NCBI RefSeq assembly: GCF_017115045.1 | Contig: NZ_JABXKK010000098.1 | Location: 62,001-126,000 of the forward strand | DNA from: Nostoc sp. NMS8 | GTDB lineage: Bacteria > Cyanobacteriota > Cyanobacteriia > Cyanobacteriales > Nostocaceae | Length of the DNA: 64,000 nt | Direction of reading: 5' to 3' | Part shown: in pieces, positions 35,450-44,697 of the stretch | Layout of the letters: each line of letters begins with the position of its first letter | Numbering within the stretch: position 1 is the first letter of the stretch | Made by a program: the position numbers and the translations under genes | Notes under the pieces: generated by a model | Database searches by the model: none | What the model was told of the DNA's origin: nothing | What the model saw: the letters and a program-made list of their open reading frames with translations, nothing else

Positions 35450-36634
35450 TTAAACTGGTTCAGAAAATTGCTCATCCAGACGGCGAAATAAAAACAACCA
35501 AAGTGGTAGGGAACTATTAATCGCAATTAGTCGCACTAAATGACCAGTTGTCACAATTTCAACATTATGGTTCAATGCCAGAGAAACCAGGATCATTTCT
35601 GCCGATCCTCCTGGTGCTGTGACTAGCAGACAGGTTAACCAATCCCAAGAGGTTAATTGCATCGCAAGTATAGCAGCGATCGCTCCGGCTACGAGGGTCA
35701 TGCCTACAGATATCAAGGCATAGCCAATAGTTTGCTTTCTAAAGTTGGGTTTATCTCCCCAATATTCACCAATGGTAATTCCCAAGAGCATTTGACCCAA
35801 TAAGTTGATTAAAGGCGGCGGACTAAAGCTAATATCACCCACAAAAGGCAGCGAATGTAGCAAAGGATTAAACCCGATGCCAATCAACAATGCACCAAAG
35901 AAATCACCAGCAGGAATTTTAAACAATATCGCTGGATAAACTACTAATCCAGTGATTACCAGTACTAACAAGAGTAATTCTAGTTGAGATGGATCGAGAT
36001 TGAGCCAAGTACTGTTGATTGAGAGTGTTTGGGGATAGTAACTACCAGTTGATGTCTTAGCAATGAAGGGAATTAGAACAACTACAGAGGTGACGCGAAT
36101 CGCCTGAACTAGGGCAACCAAGCTAACATTTTTATTGTAATCAGCAGCGATCGCTGCCATAACTCCTACACCACCTGGAACTGTAGCCAGCATTGCTGTC
36201 AATAGGTTGGTTTTACTGATACGGGAGTAAATGTAACCAATACAGCTACCACTCAGCAGCAGAAACAAGGTAAGAAAAATAAAAATGGGAATACTAGAAG
36301 CAACACTAGCTAGATTAGCGTGGGTATTAGAAGCGCCAACAGTTAAGCCGACAAGTGCCATTCCGACTTTTCTAGCAGTGCGGTTAGGTTGGGGGGAATA
36401 TTGATAAAAAATTCGACACCCTTGAAGAACTAGTGTACCAGCGGCAATCCCCCCGAATATCCAGGCAATCCTGCCAATTTGGAACTTGGCAAGGAGTAAA
36501 CCCAGAAGTAGTGCCAGAAGCATTTCCAACACAAGGACAATTAGTTGCTTTGCAAATAACTGCTGTTTGGTAACAATAGGATTTTCATGAGTATGTTCTT
36601 CCAGGTTGGGAGTCACACTTGGGCTTTGATTCAT
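35450..36634 (-). CDS. AbrB-type (COG3180) integral membrane protein
   Basis: 394 residues with about ten hydrophobic helices in two similar halves, each ending in a conserved loop: LTAMLATVPGGVGVMAAIAA in the first half and LTCLLVTAPGGSAEMILVSL in the second. These duplicated (V/T)PGG motifs mark the AbrB family of membrane proteins, sometimes annotated as ammonia monooxygenase-like or AbrB regulators, which they are not. It is probably a transporter; substrate unknown. The N-terminal ~25 residues are polar and cytosolic. Confidence 0.82.
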   Translation of the reverse strand: MNQSPSVTPNLEEHTHENPIVTKQQLFAKQLIVLVLEMLLALLLGLLLAKFQIGRIAWIFGGIAAGTLVLQGCRIFYQYSPQPNRTARKVGMALVGLTVGASNTHANLASVASSIPIFIFLTLFLLLSGSCIGYIYSRISKTNLLTAMLATVPGGVGVMAAIAADYNKNVSLVALVQAIRVTSVVVLIPFIAKTSTGSYYPQTLSINSTWLNLDPSQLELLLLVLVITGLVVYPAILFKIPAGDFFGALLIGIGFNPLLHSLPFVGDISFSPPPLINLLGQMLLGITIGEYWGDKPNFRKQTIGYALISVGMTLVAGAIAAILAMQLTSWDWLTCLLVTAPGGSAEMILVSLALNHNVEIVTTGHLVRLIAINSSLPLWLFLFRRLDEQFSEPV

Positions 36635-36840
36635 CTATACAAGCTTTCTTATTAATTTAACTGATGTACTCAAACTAATGCGATCGCACAAGATAACTAG
36701 TAGTCTGTCAAATTAACAATGCCACAGTCTACTAAGTCTAAATTTATCGCGTGTTACATTCAAACAATAATTTTTATATAGAACCCATTTGACATCTTAG
36801 GAGATTTTGAATTAAGGTACTCCTGAGCATTTAAAATCCA

Positions 36841-37124
36841 ATGCTAATGGCGTATTCCAGCGACCTAACTGATGCAGAATGGGAAATTTTTGAACCCTTA
36901 TTGCTTGAGATTTTACCAACTAAGAAGCAGACTCGACCGACCAACCCGACATTGCGAGAGATCTTCAATGGAATTCTCTACCAACTGAAAAATGGGTGCA
37001 ATTGGCAAGACTTACCCTGCATACTTCCCCCCTTATTCCACCGTCTATTGGCACTTGCATTCGGTGGCGAGCTGCTGGGGTATTCGAGGAACTGATGAGT
37101 GTCTTACTTAGGACTTGTGCGTGA
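36841..37124 (+). pseudogene. IS5-family transposase, N-terminal fragment, frameshifted
   Basis: Starts MAYSSDLTDAEWEIFEPLL two codons inside the open frame, then TNPTLREIFNGILYQLKNGC and NWQDLP, the typical N-terminal domain of small IS5-group transposases (DUF4096). After that the homologous sequence PYSTVYWH and WRAAGVFEELMSVLLRT continues only by changing frame twice, and the remainder, including the DDE core, is missing. Not functional. Confidence 0.75.
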
Positions 37125-37135
37125 ACAGGTAAAAA

Positions 37136-37162
37136 AAAGCAGCAACGAAGCGTTGCTGCTTT
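37136..37162. terminator. perfect 12-bp hairpin inside the IS remnant
   Basis: Arms aaagcagcaacg and cgttgctgcttt around a 3-base loop, preceded by an A run. It could end transcripts arriving from either side. Confidence 0.6.
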
Positions 37163-37168
37163 CAGCCC

Positions 37169-37315
37169 CTACTCAATCTTCCAATTAGGCGTATAACCAG
37201 AAGTAACTTGGCTATACATTTGCAAGACCGATGCAGAAATACGTCCTGAGAGTTTTGCGATCGCCCATAGCGCTCTTGTAAAATCATTTTCAATTGTTGA
37301 GAATTCGCAAGAGAA
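37169..37315 (-). pseudogene. C-terminal gene fragment inside the IS remnant
   Basis: A minus-strand frame ends DFTRALWAIAKLSGRISASV LQMYSQVTSGYTPNWKIE and TAG at 37169-37171. It looks like a protein C-terminus rather than random sequence, but it has no start and overlaps the region before the passenger gene. Parent gene not recognised. Confidence 0.3.
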
Positions 37316-37323
37316 AAAAGTTT

Positions 37324-37668
37324 ATGGCAGATAAGTCCGGTCAAGACCCCTCGGAAATCACAGTGGCAACGGTTGATGAAGAACGAAAAGGCACAACTTT
37401 CAGCGGTACGGTCATCCTTGGTATAGATCCTGAGGGTGGGGCAGTCGTTTTCTTTAGAGACTTTTTAATTGAAGATTATAAAGGCGAACTTACCGCAAAT
37501 CTTGCAACAGATGGCGATATAACGAAAAGCATTGATTTAGGCGAACTCGATCATAAAAGCCCCAGTTTTAAGCTGCCAATTCCGCTGGGAACGGATACAT
37601 TACCCTACAATACAGTCGTGTTGAGCGACAAAAAAAGCAAGAAAAAAATCCTGACGATCAATCTATAA
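37324..37668 (+). CDS. hypothetical protein (passenger gene within the IS remnant)
   Basis: 114 residues from the ATG at 37324, preceded by a run GAGAAAAAAG that could bind ribosomes; an ATG ten codons upstream is in frame. The protein is soluble, acidic in the middle and rich in beta-strand-like segments (GTTFSGTVILGIDPEGGAVV, FFRDFLIEDYKGELTANLAT), with a basic end SDKKSKKKILTINL. No family recognised. It lies wholly between the inverted repeats of the element. Nothing similar lies nearby. Confidence 0.5.
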   Translation: MADKSGQDPSEITVATVDEERKGTTFSGTVILGIDPEGGAVVFFRDFLIEDYKGELTANLATDGDITKSIDLGELDHKSPSFKLPIPLGTDTLPYNTVVLSDKKSKKKILTINL

Positions 37669-37812
37669 AATTTGTAACTTAGCTCGTAGTTCAGCCAAAT
37701 TCGATTGCCATCCTGTATAGATCTCAAATGGGTTCTATATAAGGGATAGGGGTACAACAGCCGTCGTACCCCTATAAATAATTTGGTATTCCTTTCTAAA
37801 CGGTTCAGCCGT

Positions 37813-38151
37813 TTAATCTTCATCGAGGGCTGGGAAAGCTTCTTCAAGCTGCCACAACCGATCTTTATTTTCAACAAACCAAATACGAGTTTCTGGAGTT
37901 AATTTACTCCAAATGACTTCAACGGGGATGTGAGGAGATGCATACTGGTACTGCTGACCAAGTAATTTGAGATTATCCACTACATCATGGGGAATTCCGA
38001 ATTGTTCCCAGTCAACTGTGATATTTCTTCCCGAAACTCCAGCTGTGGGGTCGAAAACCAATTGTGCCGATCGGACTAAATCAGCAAAGTGTTTCGGCTT
38101 GAGTTTGGTGATTTCCTGAAGTTGGAGTGATTCGTTATACTCTTGAGACAT
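37813..38151 (-). CDS. hypothetical soluble protein
   Basis: 112 residues with mixed charge: ITKLKPKHFADLVRSAQLVF, DPTAGVSGRNITVDWEQFGI, PHDVVDNLKLLGQQYQYASP and an acidic end FPALDED. No signal peptide or membrane helix. The spacing of conserved-looking aromatic residues suggests a folded small domain, but I do not recognise it. ATG start at 38151, 90 bases downstream of the Lin0512-family gene on the same strand, so the two may share a transcript. Confidence 0.6.
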   Translation of the reverse strand: MSQEYNESLQLQEITKLKPKHFADLVRSAQLVFDPTAGVSGRNITVDWEQFGIPHDVVDNLKLLGQQYQYASPHIPVEVIWSKLTPETRIWFVENKDRLWQLEEAFPALDED

Positions 38152-38241
38152 GATCGCCGCAGTGGTAAAGATTATTGGTGTATTGAACTTACTGCCAGAG
38201 ATTTCTATCCCAATATTTTTTAGTTTAGCGCAGAGCCTCAG

Positions 38242-38607
38242 TTAATCATTTTCGATTAGAACTGTAACAGCTGCGATCGCAATCAACATTTCGTCATTTT
38301 TATCATTAAGTTCGGGAATAGCCCGTCCTTGAACTACCATCCCCCCAGATTCTACGATGAGAGTTTTTCGACCAAATGGTAGAACCGCGAGTACCTCTTC
38401 TTCCCTAACTTGTTCGGGGTATGGCACTGCTACCTGAACTTCTATAATCATTTCATTGGGATGACTTAAACCTGCAACTTCCCAAACACCAGGTAAAGCA
38501 TTGTGAGCGATCGCATTACGTACTGCCCTAGATGCTGCTACTGTTGGTTCTTGTCCATGCTGATCTATTCCCATCCCCATTTCAATAATCAACCGTTTAC
38601 GTGCCAT
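38242..38607 (-). CDS. Lin0512 family protein
   Basis: 121 residues from the ATG at 38607, giving MARKRLIIEMGMGIDQHGQE, the family's usual start; an upstream in-frame start adds eight residues. The remainder, AASRAVRNAIAHNALPGVWE and EEVLAVLPFGRKTLIVESGG, matches the Lin0512 (TIGR02058) family, a small conserved domain of unknown function. Cytosolic. Possible operon with the hypothetical gene downstream. Confidence 0.75.
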   Translation of the reverse strand: MARKRLIIEMGMGIDQHGQEPTVAASRAVRNAIAHNALPGVWEVAGLSHPNEMIIEVQVAVPYPEQVREEEVLAVLPFGRKTLIVESGGMVVQGRAIPELNDKNDEMLIAIAAVTVLIEND

Positions 38608-38793
38608 TGCTACCTCAGGTAAATTCCGCATTTTTCACCAAAATAGGCAGAAGCCAGAGAAGCCACTTGGGAGAACACCGCACTATCTGACAAAATCAGA
38701 GGTTTGGTGTCCTGCAAACCGCTCTCTACTGGACGCTTCCCAGTGGGAAACATACACTTGTCAGCACCTCTTACTCCTACCTTTTAAGGTGCT

Positions 38794-39162
38794 TTAGATG
38801 ATATGCTGCAAGCGACTCAGACGTTCTGAGTAACTTTTCATCACCTGTAGAGCAAACACGGGTGTTTCCTGAACGGCAAAGAGAAACCCTTCGCGATCGA
38901 GGAAACCTAGCTTGCTATCTACCTTGGCAATAGCTGAGTAAGTTCTATTTTTTACTCCTACAAGTACCCCGGCACCAAAAACTTCGCTTGTTTCAATGGT
39001 TTCTACAATCTTGCCATTGACTAATATATCCACCTCTCCTTCGAGAATGCCGTACATTTCATCACCAGGCTGTCCTTCTTCAAAGATGACTTGGCCTGCC
39101 GAAAATGCTTTAGGATCGGGTTGTTTTTGAAAGATACTGACTGTTACCACAGGACTTAGCAT
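38794..39162 (-). CDS. stand-alone cyclic nucleotide-binding domain protein
   Basis: 122 residues making one CNB domain and nothing else: FSAGQVIFEEGQPGDEMYGI, LEGEVDILVNGKIVETIE and EVFGAGVLVGVKNRTYSAIA, closing with a helix VMKSYSERLSRLQHII. There is no DNA-binding domain. The phosphate-binding cassette is poor (FGAGVLVGVKNRTYSA lacks the FGE-x-ALL pattern), so cyclic nucleotide binding is uncertain; similar single-domain proteins may act as regulators by contact. Confidence 0.75.
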   Translation of the reverse strand: MLSPVVTVSIFQKQPDPKAFSAGQVIFEEGQPGDEMYGILEGEVDILVNGKIVETIETSEVFGAGVLVGVKNRTYSAIAKVDSKLGFLDREGFLFAVQETPVFALQVMKSYSERLSRLQHII

Positions 39163-39471
39163 TAGAGCAACCCCAAAATTCTTTGTTTTTAAACGAAACT
39201 TTTAGATAGCTTTAGGCGAACCCAGAGAAGTATACTACTTTCTGTTGATTAACTTTCAACCTCCGCAAAATTCCTGATTTAGTCCCCTGACTTTTCACGT
39301 CATCTAGCAATCTCATCTGATTTGTGAAAATTCACAAGTGATTAAGGACTGGTATAGTAAGCAGTGCGATCGCGGAAGATATTTCTGTTCAAGCGAGACT
39401 CTGGGCACATACTCAAAAGTCAAGTGATATTTTTCCTTGCTTGCTTTCTTGTCCTGGTGAATTTTGAGGAT

Positions 39472-40227
39472 TTATTTCTCCAAAAGCGTTAGTTTTAAAG
39501 GATACAGTGGCTCAGAGCCATTTAATTGCCAAATTCTAAATACCAATACAGCCGCTAAAGTTAGCCATACACAAGAAAATGATAAAGTCATTCCCGCCAC
39601 ATAATTAGTTCGCCAATAAATTGCCGTCACCATTACAGCAGATAACCAAGGGCCTAAAATAACGACAGGAACAGCTGCACCTAATCTCCGTTCTACAGTA
39701 AAAATCGTGTTCCAAGTATCTCCTAAAGCCAGATGTACCACAAACAAAATTAAAGGTAGCACTAAAAATTGGTGATTCATTTGCTGCCAAACTAATACAG
39801 AAGAAATTACCCGTAAAACCGCAATTATCATCCAAACTATAGGAAATGCTAAAGGTGGAGGAGACCATCTTGGTCTGATTACCTGGTCATAAGTCTGACG
39901 AGAACGGGTATTATCTAAAAGAGAAAAAATTCGGGAACGGATACTCAATAGCGCCAAAAATAATCCAGTCAATATAGTACTTAACCAATTAGGAAAATAA
40001 GAATTGTTATCAATCAGCATTACTAATTTTTCCATAAACAGTAACACAACAATCATCACTAATATTTGTAAGATAGTTCCTAGTGTATAAACTAAAACTG
40101 CTCTGATATCTAATTCTTGTGTAGTAGCTATTAATGTATTTGAAGACCGTTGTTGATTAAGACTTTTTACTCCCATCACTGTATTGACCAACTTTTCAAG
40201 TATTCCCGTATTATTGGATTTATTCAT
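39472..40227 (-). CDS. TspO/MBR-family membrane protein with N-terminal extension
   Basis: 251 residues, longer than the usual ~160. The C-terminal ~150 residues hold five helices with TspO landmarks PRWSPPPLAFPIVWMIIAVL, LGDTWNTIFTVERRLGAAVP and PLYPL near the end. The N-terminal ~95 residues add two further helices (TLGTILQILVMIVVLLF). TspO proteins bind porphyrins and other hydrophobic ligands at membranes, so a role in tetrapyrrole or stress signalling is possible. The extension is unusual and unexplained. Confidence 0.75.
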   Translation of the reverse strand: MNKSNNTGILEKLVNTVMGVKSLNQQRSSNTLIATTQELDIRAVLVYTLGTILQILVMIVVLLFMEKLVMLIDNNSYFPNWLSTILTGLFLALLSIRSRIFSLLDNTRSRQTYDQVIRPRWSPPPLAFPIVWMIIAVLRVISSVLVWQQMNHQFLVLPLILFVVHLALGDTWNTIFTVERRLGAAVPVVILGPWLSAVMVTAIYWRTNYVAGMTLSFSCVWLTLAAVLVFRIWQLNGSEPLYPLKLTLLEK

Positions 40228-40382
40228 AATTAAGAGATTGGGCCTAGTTGGTAATTAGTAGTAATCAGTCATTATATGATGTCTAATAGCTAAAAATAAT
40301 TTTTTTAGACTCTTTTAACGTCCGAGTTTATAAGTTGCGAATCTAATGTAGAGTTTTTTATAAGTGATATTTAGGAAACAAC

Positions 40383-41000
40383 GTGGAATTTCAGAAGTTA
40401 TTGTATATTTTTACTCTAGTAAAGATTGCTACGTTCCCTCTGGGTGTACCTGTATTTGCTCAAATCACACAGACTACCTCCAATTCTTCACAGTCGAGTT
40501 GTCGTGCAACTAAAGTAGATACTCCAATTTTTCAAGAACCTTCAACATCATCGAAGGCTATCAGAATATTGTCGGCAAAAACAAAGATTAATTTAGCATA
40601 TATACCAGCTAGTGGAGATAGATTTGTCAGAATCAAATCTCCTACTTCAGGATTTATTCAAACTGCTGTGCTTACATTTTGTCAGACGAAGAACAACGCT
40701 CAAACCCTGTGGACTAAACCTACCATTGGTAGTGCATGTCGGCAAATTGTACAACCTGTAACTTTACTTCGCCAACCAAGTACAAAAGGAGCTTTTATTA
40801 CAACACTTAATCCCAACGCAGTCGTGTTTGTAAACTTGGTTACAGGTAATATAGTTAAGTCATACAAATCTGAAAATTACATTTGGGTAGAAATCGACCT
40901 TTCCAGAAGTTTCCCTGGAGAGTTATCTGGTAATGGTTGGATAGCCAATACTGACTTAGTAAATACTCCCGGATTAAGCAATCTAGCTTATTGTAGCTAG
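40383..41000 (+). CDS. exported SH3-like domain protein
   Basis: 205 residues from a GTG. Residues 1-27 look like a signal peptide ending VPVFA-Q. The mature protein holds two copies of a bacterial SH3-type segment: CRATKVDTPIFQEPSTSSKA with IRILSAKTKINLAYIPASGD, and CRQIVQPVTLLRQPSTKGAF with ITTLNPNAVVFVNLVTGN, each followed by a WxxIxSP-like strand. Four Cys suggest disulfides in the periplasm. Such domains bind cell wall or peptides. No partner gene nearby. Confidence 0.7.
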   Translation: MEFQKLLYIFTLVKIATFPLGVPVFAQITQTTSNSSQSSCRATKVDTPIFQEPSTSSKAIRILSAKTKINLAYIPASGDRFVRIKSPTSGFIQTAVLTFCQTKNNAQTLWTKPTIGSACRQIVQPVTLLRQPSTKGAFITTLNPNAVVFVNLVTGNIVKSYKSENYIWVEIDLSRSFPGELSGNGWIANTDLVNTPGLSNLAYCS

Positions 41001-41174
41001 TAGCTTATTTTGCTCAATGTCTCCAACTGGCAAGAGTTTTTCCATGCACTTTATTTGTGCCTTTGACTGCACAGCAATAGCCTTAACATTTTTCAGTATT
41101 TGCTACCGACAATACAAAACAAGTGCCTTTATGACGATCTTTCGGCTCACCACTTGTAACCTGTTCAAAAATTA

Positions 41175-41999
41175 ATGATTAAAACAATAGTTATCTTTTT
41201 CACAATTGGGCTAATTATTGTTGGGATTTTAGTCAATCCCATTCTAGTTAAAAGGCGAAGAAACCGTCTTAAGCATCGTCCTTTTCCTCTCCTTTGGAGT
41301 GCCATTATTGAGAATAATCTTCCTATTTATCCTTGTCTTTCTACTGATGAGATCAGACGACTTCAGGGACATATTCAAGTGTTTTTAGCAGAAAAGCAAT
41401 TTATTGGCTGTAGAGGATTACAAGTTACAGAAGAAATGAAACTAACTCTTGCGGCTGTTGCCTGTTTACTCCTACTTAATGAACGTGGGCAGTACTTTCC
41501 TAGACTTCGTTCAATTCTGATATATCCCAATGCTTATTTTGTAGAGGAAACGACTGCTATTGGAAATTATGTTGTTGAAGAAAGGCGTGTGGCAAGATTA
41601 GGCGAATCGTGGACAACTGATCAAGTAGTAGTATCTTGGGAACAAGTGAAACAAGACACTGCTAACTGGAGGGATGGACGTAACGTTGTACTTCATGAAT
41701 TCGCCCATCAGTTGGATCAAGAAGATGGTAAAGCTGAGGGAGTTCCTATACTGCAACATAACTCAGACTATCCTATTTGGTCAAAGGTGATGACAGAAGC
41801 ATATCAGCAACTTTGTAACGATCTTCTACAAGGCGTAAAGACGGTAATGGATAGCTATGGCGCAACAAATCCCGCAGAATTTTTTGCCGTGGCGACTGAG
41901 ACATTCTTTGAAAAACCTCACCAATTGTTGTCCAAGCATCCGGCACTTTATGAGCAATTACAACGTTACTATAAATTAAATCCTGTGCAATGGGTTTAA
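41175..41999 (+). CDS. mtfA: zinc-dependent peptidase, MtfA/M90 family
   Basis: 274 residues. An N-terminal membrane helix (residues 4-25) with a basic KRRRNRLKHRPFP stop is followed by the peptidase domain. The zinc site is VLHEFAHQLDQEDGKAEG (HExxH, with the third ligand later in NPAEFFAVATETFFEKP). GQYFPRLRSILIYPNAYFVE matches the family. E. coli MtfA is a soluble aminopeptidase that also controls the Mlc repressor; here the target is unknown and the membrane anchor is an addition. A hairpin follows at 42031. Confidence 0.85.
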   Translation: MIKTIVIFFTIGLIIVGILVNPILVKRRRNRLKHRPFPLLWSAIIENNLPIYPCLSTDEIRRLQGHIQVFLAEKQFIGCRGLQVTEEMKLTLAAVACLLLLNERGQYFPRLRSILIYPNAYFVEETTAIGNYVVEERRVARLGESWTTDQVVVSWEQVKQDTANWRDGRNVVLHEFAHQLDQEDGKAEGVPILQHNSDYPIWSKVMTEAYQQLCNDLLQGVKTVMDSYGATNPAEFFAVATETFFEKPHQLLSKHPALYEQLQRYYKLNPVQWV

Positions 42000-42030
42000 A
42001 CTACAGCAGATTGCAAGTCAATAAATTGTA

Positions 42031-42056
42031 GGGACGCAATATGTTTATTGCGTCCC
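42031..42056 (+). terminator. hairpin after the mtfA-like gene
   Basis: Arms gggacgcaata / tattgcgtccc, 11 bp, 32 bases after the stop. No long T run, but the position suits transcript termination. Confidence 0.5.
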
Positions 42057-42064
42057 CTATAAGT

Positions 42065-42169
42065 CAATACAGTTCAGATAGAGCAACAAAACCCTGATGT
42101 AGAGATGCGATTTATCGCGTCTTCAAAAACCAATTATCTACATCAATAACCCTTAATTAAACCGTATTG
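42065..42169. repeat. MITE-like repeat, family B copy 2
   Basis: 105 bp, begins caatacagttca exactly as copy 1 at 9058 and ends taaaccgtattg, with the inner TGTAGAGATGCGATTTATCGCGTCT hairpin conserved. It sits between two converging genes and abuts the stop of the RTX protein gene. Confidence 0.8.
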
Positions 42170-42171
42170 GA

Positions 42172-44697
42172 TTATGCTTGAATGATGAAATCGGAAGCAG
42201 TAAGAGTAGGCTTACCAGTCAGTTGTGCAAATTGACCACCACTGCCGAAACCAGCAGCACTACCATTTTGATTGTATAGTAATTGCCCAGTTGTAGAGTC
42301 GTAGATAATTACAGCATTACTAACTGCCCCTAAACTAGTGATTTGAAAATCACTGGCGTTACTAAAACCCGTTCCACCAACAGAAGTAATGGCATTAAAG
42401 GTGGTCTTATCTAGAACAATCTTATCACCTTCAGAGTGATTGAAGTCTGCGATCGCATCAATACCCACAGCAGCGCTAATAAAAGCAGCATTGGTGTTGT
42501 AGATGAAAGAGTCAGCACCTATACCACCCACAAGAGTATCATTGCCTTGTCCACCAGTGAGAAGATCATTGCCAGCACCACCCCGCAGCAGATCATCACC
42601 ACTTTTCCCATCGATGATGTCATTGCCCCCTTGACCATTAATCACATCATTTGAGTTGTCAAAACCGACGATGTTATTGTTCAAGTCATTAAGGAAAGTA
42701 ACGGTATTTGTGTTGAAAATGCTAGTTGGATTAGAGTTGGCGCTAATTATATCAAAGCTGTCGCTAACACTGGCTTGTCCGTCAAATTGGATATTACCGA
42801 TGGCGGATTGTGTTGTCGATGCGGCTAAGTTCTCCAGGTTTTCTAATTGAAAGTTTTGTAAACTGACTTTGGTATTAGCCACATCTTCAAAGGTGACTTC
42901 TAAATTATCGCCATTTTGAGTTAATTGCAGATTTCTTGCAGTCAAGCCAGCCCCAATAAATTGCAAGGTATCTACTTTGGTAATCACCACAGATGAGGGG
43001 TTTGAGCTAGTACCTACACCACCAAAATCGGTGATGATGTCATTGCCATTGTTTTTTCGGGTAATAAAGATGTCATTGCCAGATGTACCATTAATAACTC
43101 TGGGTTTAACTATGCCACTAATAACAAAGTCAAAGGGGCTTTCGTTACTATCGTTGTTGCCTAAAATCAGAGTGCCACTATAGGTGCCGGGTGTAGTGGT
43201 GTTGAGTGCCACCGATATAGTCGTAGAAGCATTAGCAGCCACACTCGTCGGAAGAGTCCCAACTAAACTAAATCCATTGGGAAGTTGAAGATTACTCAGG
43301 TTGAGTGCAGCTGTACCGGTGTTCTTGATAGTAAAGGTTTTGGTCAGGGTATTACCAACGGTGACATCACCAAAGTTAATCGCTGTAGTGCTGCCATCTG
43401 CAATATCAACTGTACCGTTGAGAACTTGAATTTCTGGAGCAGTAATGATGATGCGTGGAGCTTCGTATGCACCAATGTCAACCAATGCAGTGCCATTGCC
43501 ATCACCATCCAGAGGAATATTTCCAGTAATGGCATTCAAGGCATTGGAACCAGCATCGATAGCAGGACTTCCAGGTTTAAGTGCAAAATTCTTTCCAGCA
43601 GCATTCACAAATTGAGGATCTTTACCCAAAATATTCTGTAACCCTGTAGCGTTTGGATTACTTGAAGCTTGGAAGACATTAGAGTTATAAACAAGGTTGC
43701 GATCAAAATTTATATTTGTAGCGTATTTGATTACATTAGCTTTTTGACCGTCGCTTGCATACAGAATATTGTTGTTGACACGTACATTGTCTGAGTAAGA
43801 AACACCAATTTCTCCATCATTTGTGAGAACACGGCTATTTTGGTAAGCCGTGTTATTAACAACGTCTACATTAACCGCTTTAAAAACGTCAATGCCAGAA
43901 CTACCATTGTTGTAGACTATGTTATTTGCAATTAATGCCTTGCCTGTATAAGCTACACCACTTTTAGACTGCATAGTGGTGTCAAGCATAATACCGTGTC
44001 CTTCAGTGATTTTACCAGCTACATGCCACGGAACAAGACTTTTATTATCGTAGACAATGTTATCTCGAAAAATCATCCTGTAGTCAGTAGTATTGTTATC
44101 CCAATTAAAACTGCGAAGAGCGGTAATTCCCTGATTACCATAAGGCGAATACCAAGCGTTTCCTGAGACAACATTTTTCTCAACTGTGATGTAGTCTGTA
44201 TCACTCAAGGCAATACCTGCACCTGGGAAGTTACTAACTGTGTTACCAGTGATGACAATGTGATGAGAATTAGTACCACCTACTCCCTGGCTATTTTTCC
44301 AAGGTGCTACATAAATTCCATTGGCAGTAGTTAAGGGGTTACTGAGATTATTTTTCTGTTGTAGGGCATATTCTAGAGTGATGTTTTCCCGATTGCCCTC
44401 AAAGACAAGTCCTTCAACCCTAACGTATGATGAACTAAATATATTCATCCCACCTCCCGTCGTTTTTATCTTAGGCGTAGCTCCTGGATAGGCTTTGATT
44501 GTTGTCCAGTTGTCTGATGAGCCATTTTTGTTAAAAAGCGTAAATCCTTTGTCATAAGTTCCGTTCATGACATAGAGTGTGTCACCTGTTTGCAGTTGAG
44601 ACACGGCTTTTGTCAGAGTGCGAAACGCGTTTTGTTCATTTAAACCATTACTTCTATCATTGCCTGTTCCAGAAACGTAGTATGTTTTGCCAGCCAT
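42172..44697 (-). CDS. beta-helix protein with choice-of-anchor D and RTX calcium-binding repeats
   Basis: 841 residues. Residues ~1-400 form a right-handed beta-helix, with repeated IVITGNTVSN, ITVEKNVVSGNAWYSP, VDVVNNTAYQNS and VRVNNNILYAS strands. Residues ~415-530 match a choice-of-anchor D domain (EIQVLNGTVDIADGSTTAIN, FGDVTVGNTLTKTFTIKNTG). The C-terminus carries hemolysin-type repeats (GQGGNDIIDGKSGDDLLRGG, AGNDLLTGGQGND) and an F-type end. There is no signal peptide, so type I secretion is likely. Possible role: surface or sheath polysaccharide binding or lysis. Paralogue of the neighbouring gene. Confidence 0.85.
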   Translation of the reverse strand: MAGKTYYVSGTGNDRSNGLNEQNAFRTLTKAVSQLQTGDTLYVMNGTYDKGFTLFNKNGSSDNWTTIKAYPGATPKIKTTGGGMNIFSSSYVRVEGLVFEGNRENITLEYALQQKNNLSNPLTTANGIYVAPWKNSQGVGGTNSHHIVITGNTVSNFPGAGIALSDTDYITVEKNVVSGNAWYSPYGNQGITALRSFNWDNNTTDYRMIFRDNIVYDNKSLVPWHVAGKITEGHGIMLDTTMQSKSGVAYTGKALIANNIVYNNGSSGIDVFKAVNVDVVNNTAYQNSRVLTNDGEIGVSYSDNVRVNNNILYASDGQKANVIKYATNINFDRNLVYNSNVFQASSNPNATGLQNILGKDPQFVNAAGKNFALKPGSPAIDAGSNALNAITGNIPLDGDGNGTALVDIGAYEAPRIIITAPEIQVLNGTVDIADGSTTAINFGDVTVGNTLTKTFTIKNTGTAALNLSNLQLPNGFSLVGTLPTSVAANASTTISVALNTTTPGTYSGTLILGNNDSNESPFDFVISGIVKPRVINGTSGNDIFITRKNNGNDIITDFGGVGTSSNPSSVVITKVDTLQFIGAGLTARNLQLTQNGDNLEVTFEDVANTKVSLQNFQLENLENLAASTTQSAIGNIQFDGQASVSDSFDIISANSNPTSIFNTNTVTFLNDLNNNIVGFDNSNDVINGQGGNDIIDGKSGDDLLRGGAGNDLLTGGQGNDTLVGGIGADSFIYNTNAAFISAAVGIDAIADFNHSEGDKIVLDKTTFNAITSVGGTGFSNASDFQITSLGAVSNAVIIYDSTTGQLLYNQNGSAAGFGSGGQFAQLTGKPTLTASDFIIQA

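Larger units (their letters stand above)
36775..37741. mobile_element. IS5-like element remnant bounded by 18-bp inverted repeats, with a passenger gene
   Basis: Perfect inverted repeats tatatagaacccatttga (36775-36792) and tcaaatgggttctatata (37724-37741) enclose 967 bp. Inside are a frameshifted transposase front end (36841-37124), a perfect hairpin (37136-37162), a minus-strand gene fragment and an intact small gene (37324-37668). The length is close to that of a complete IS5-family element, yet most of the transposase is gone. Part may be a later replacement. Boundaries rest on the inverted repeats alone. Confidence 0.6.

Noticed and set aside
35020..35520. 166-codon plus-strand gene through the 21-bp array
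   Set aside because: No ribosome site; the 5' part is AGAAAAGG-type repeat and the 3' part runs antisense into a well-supported membrane protein gene. Kept only as a repeat.
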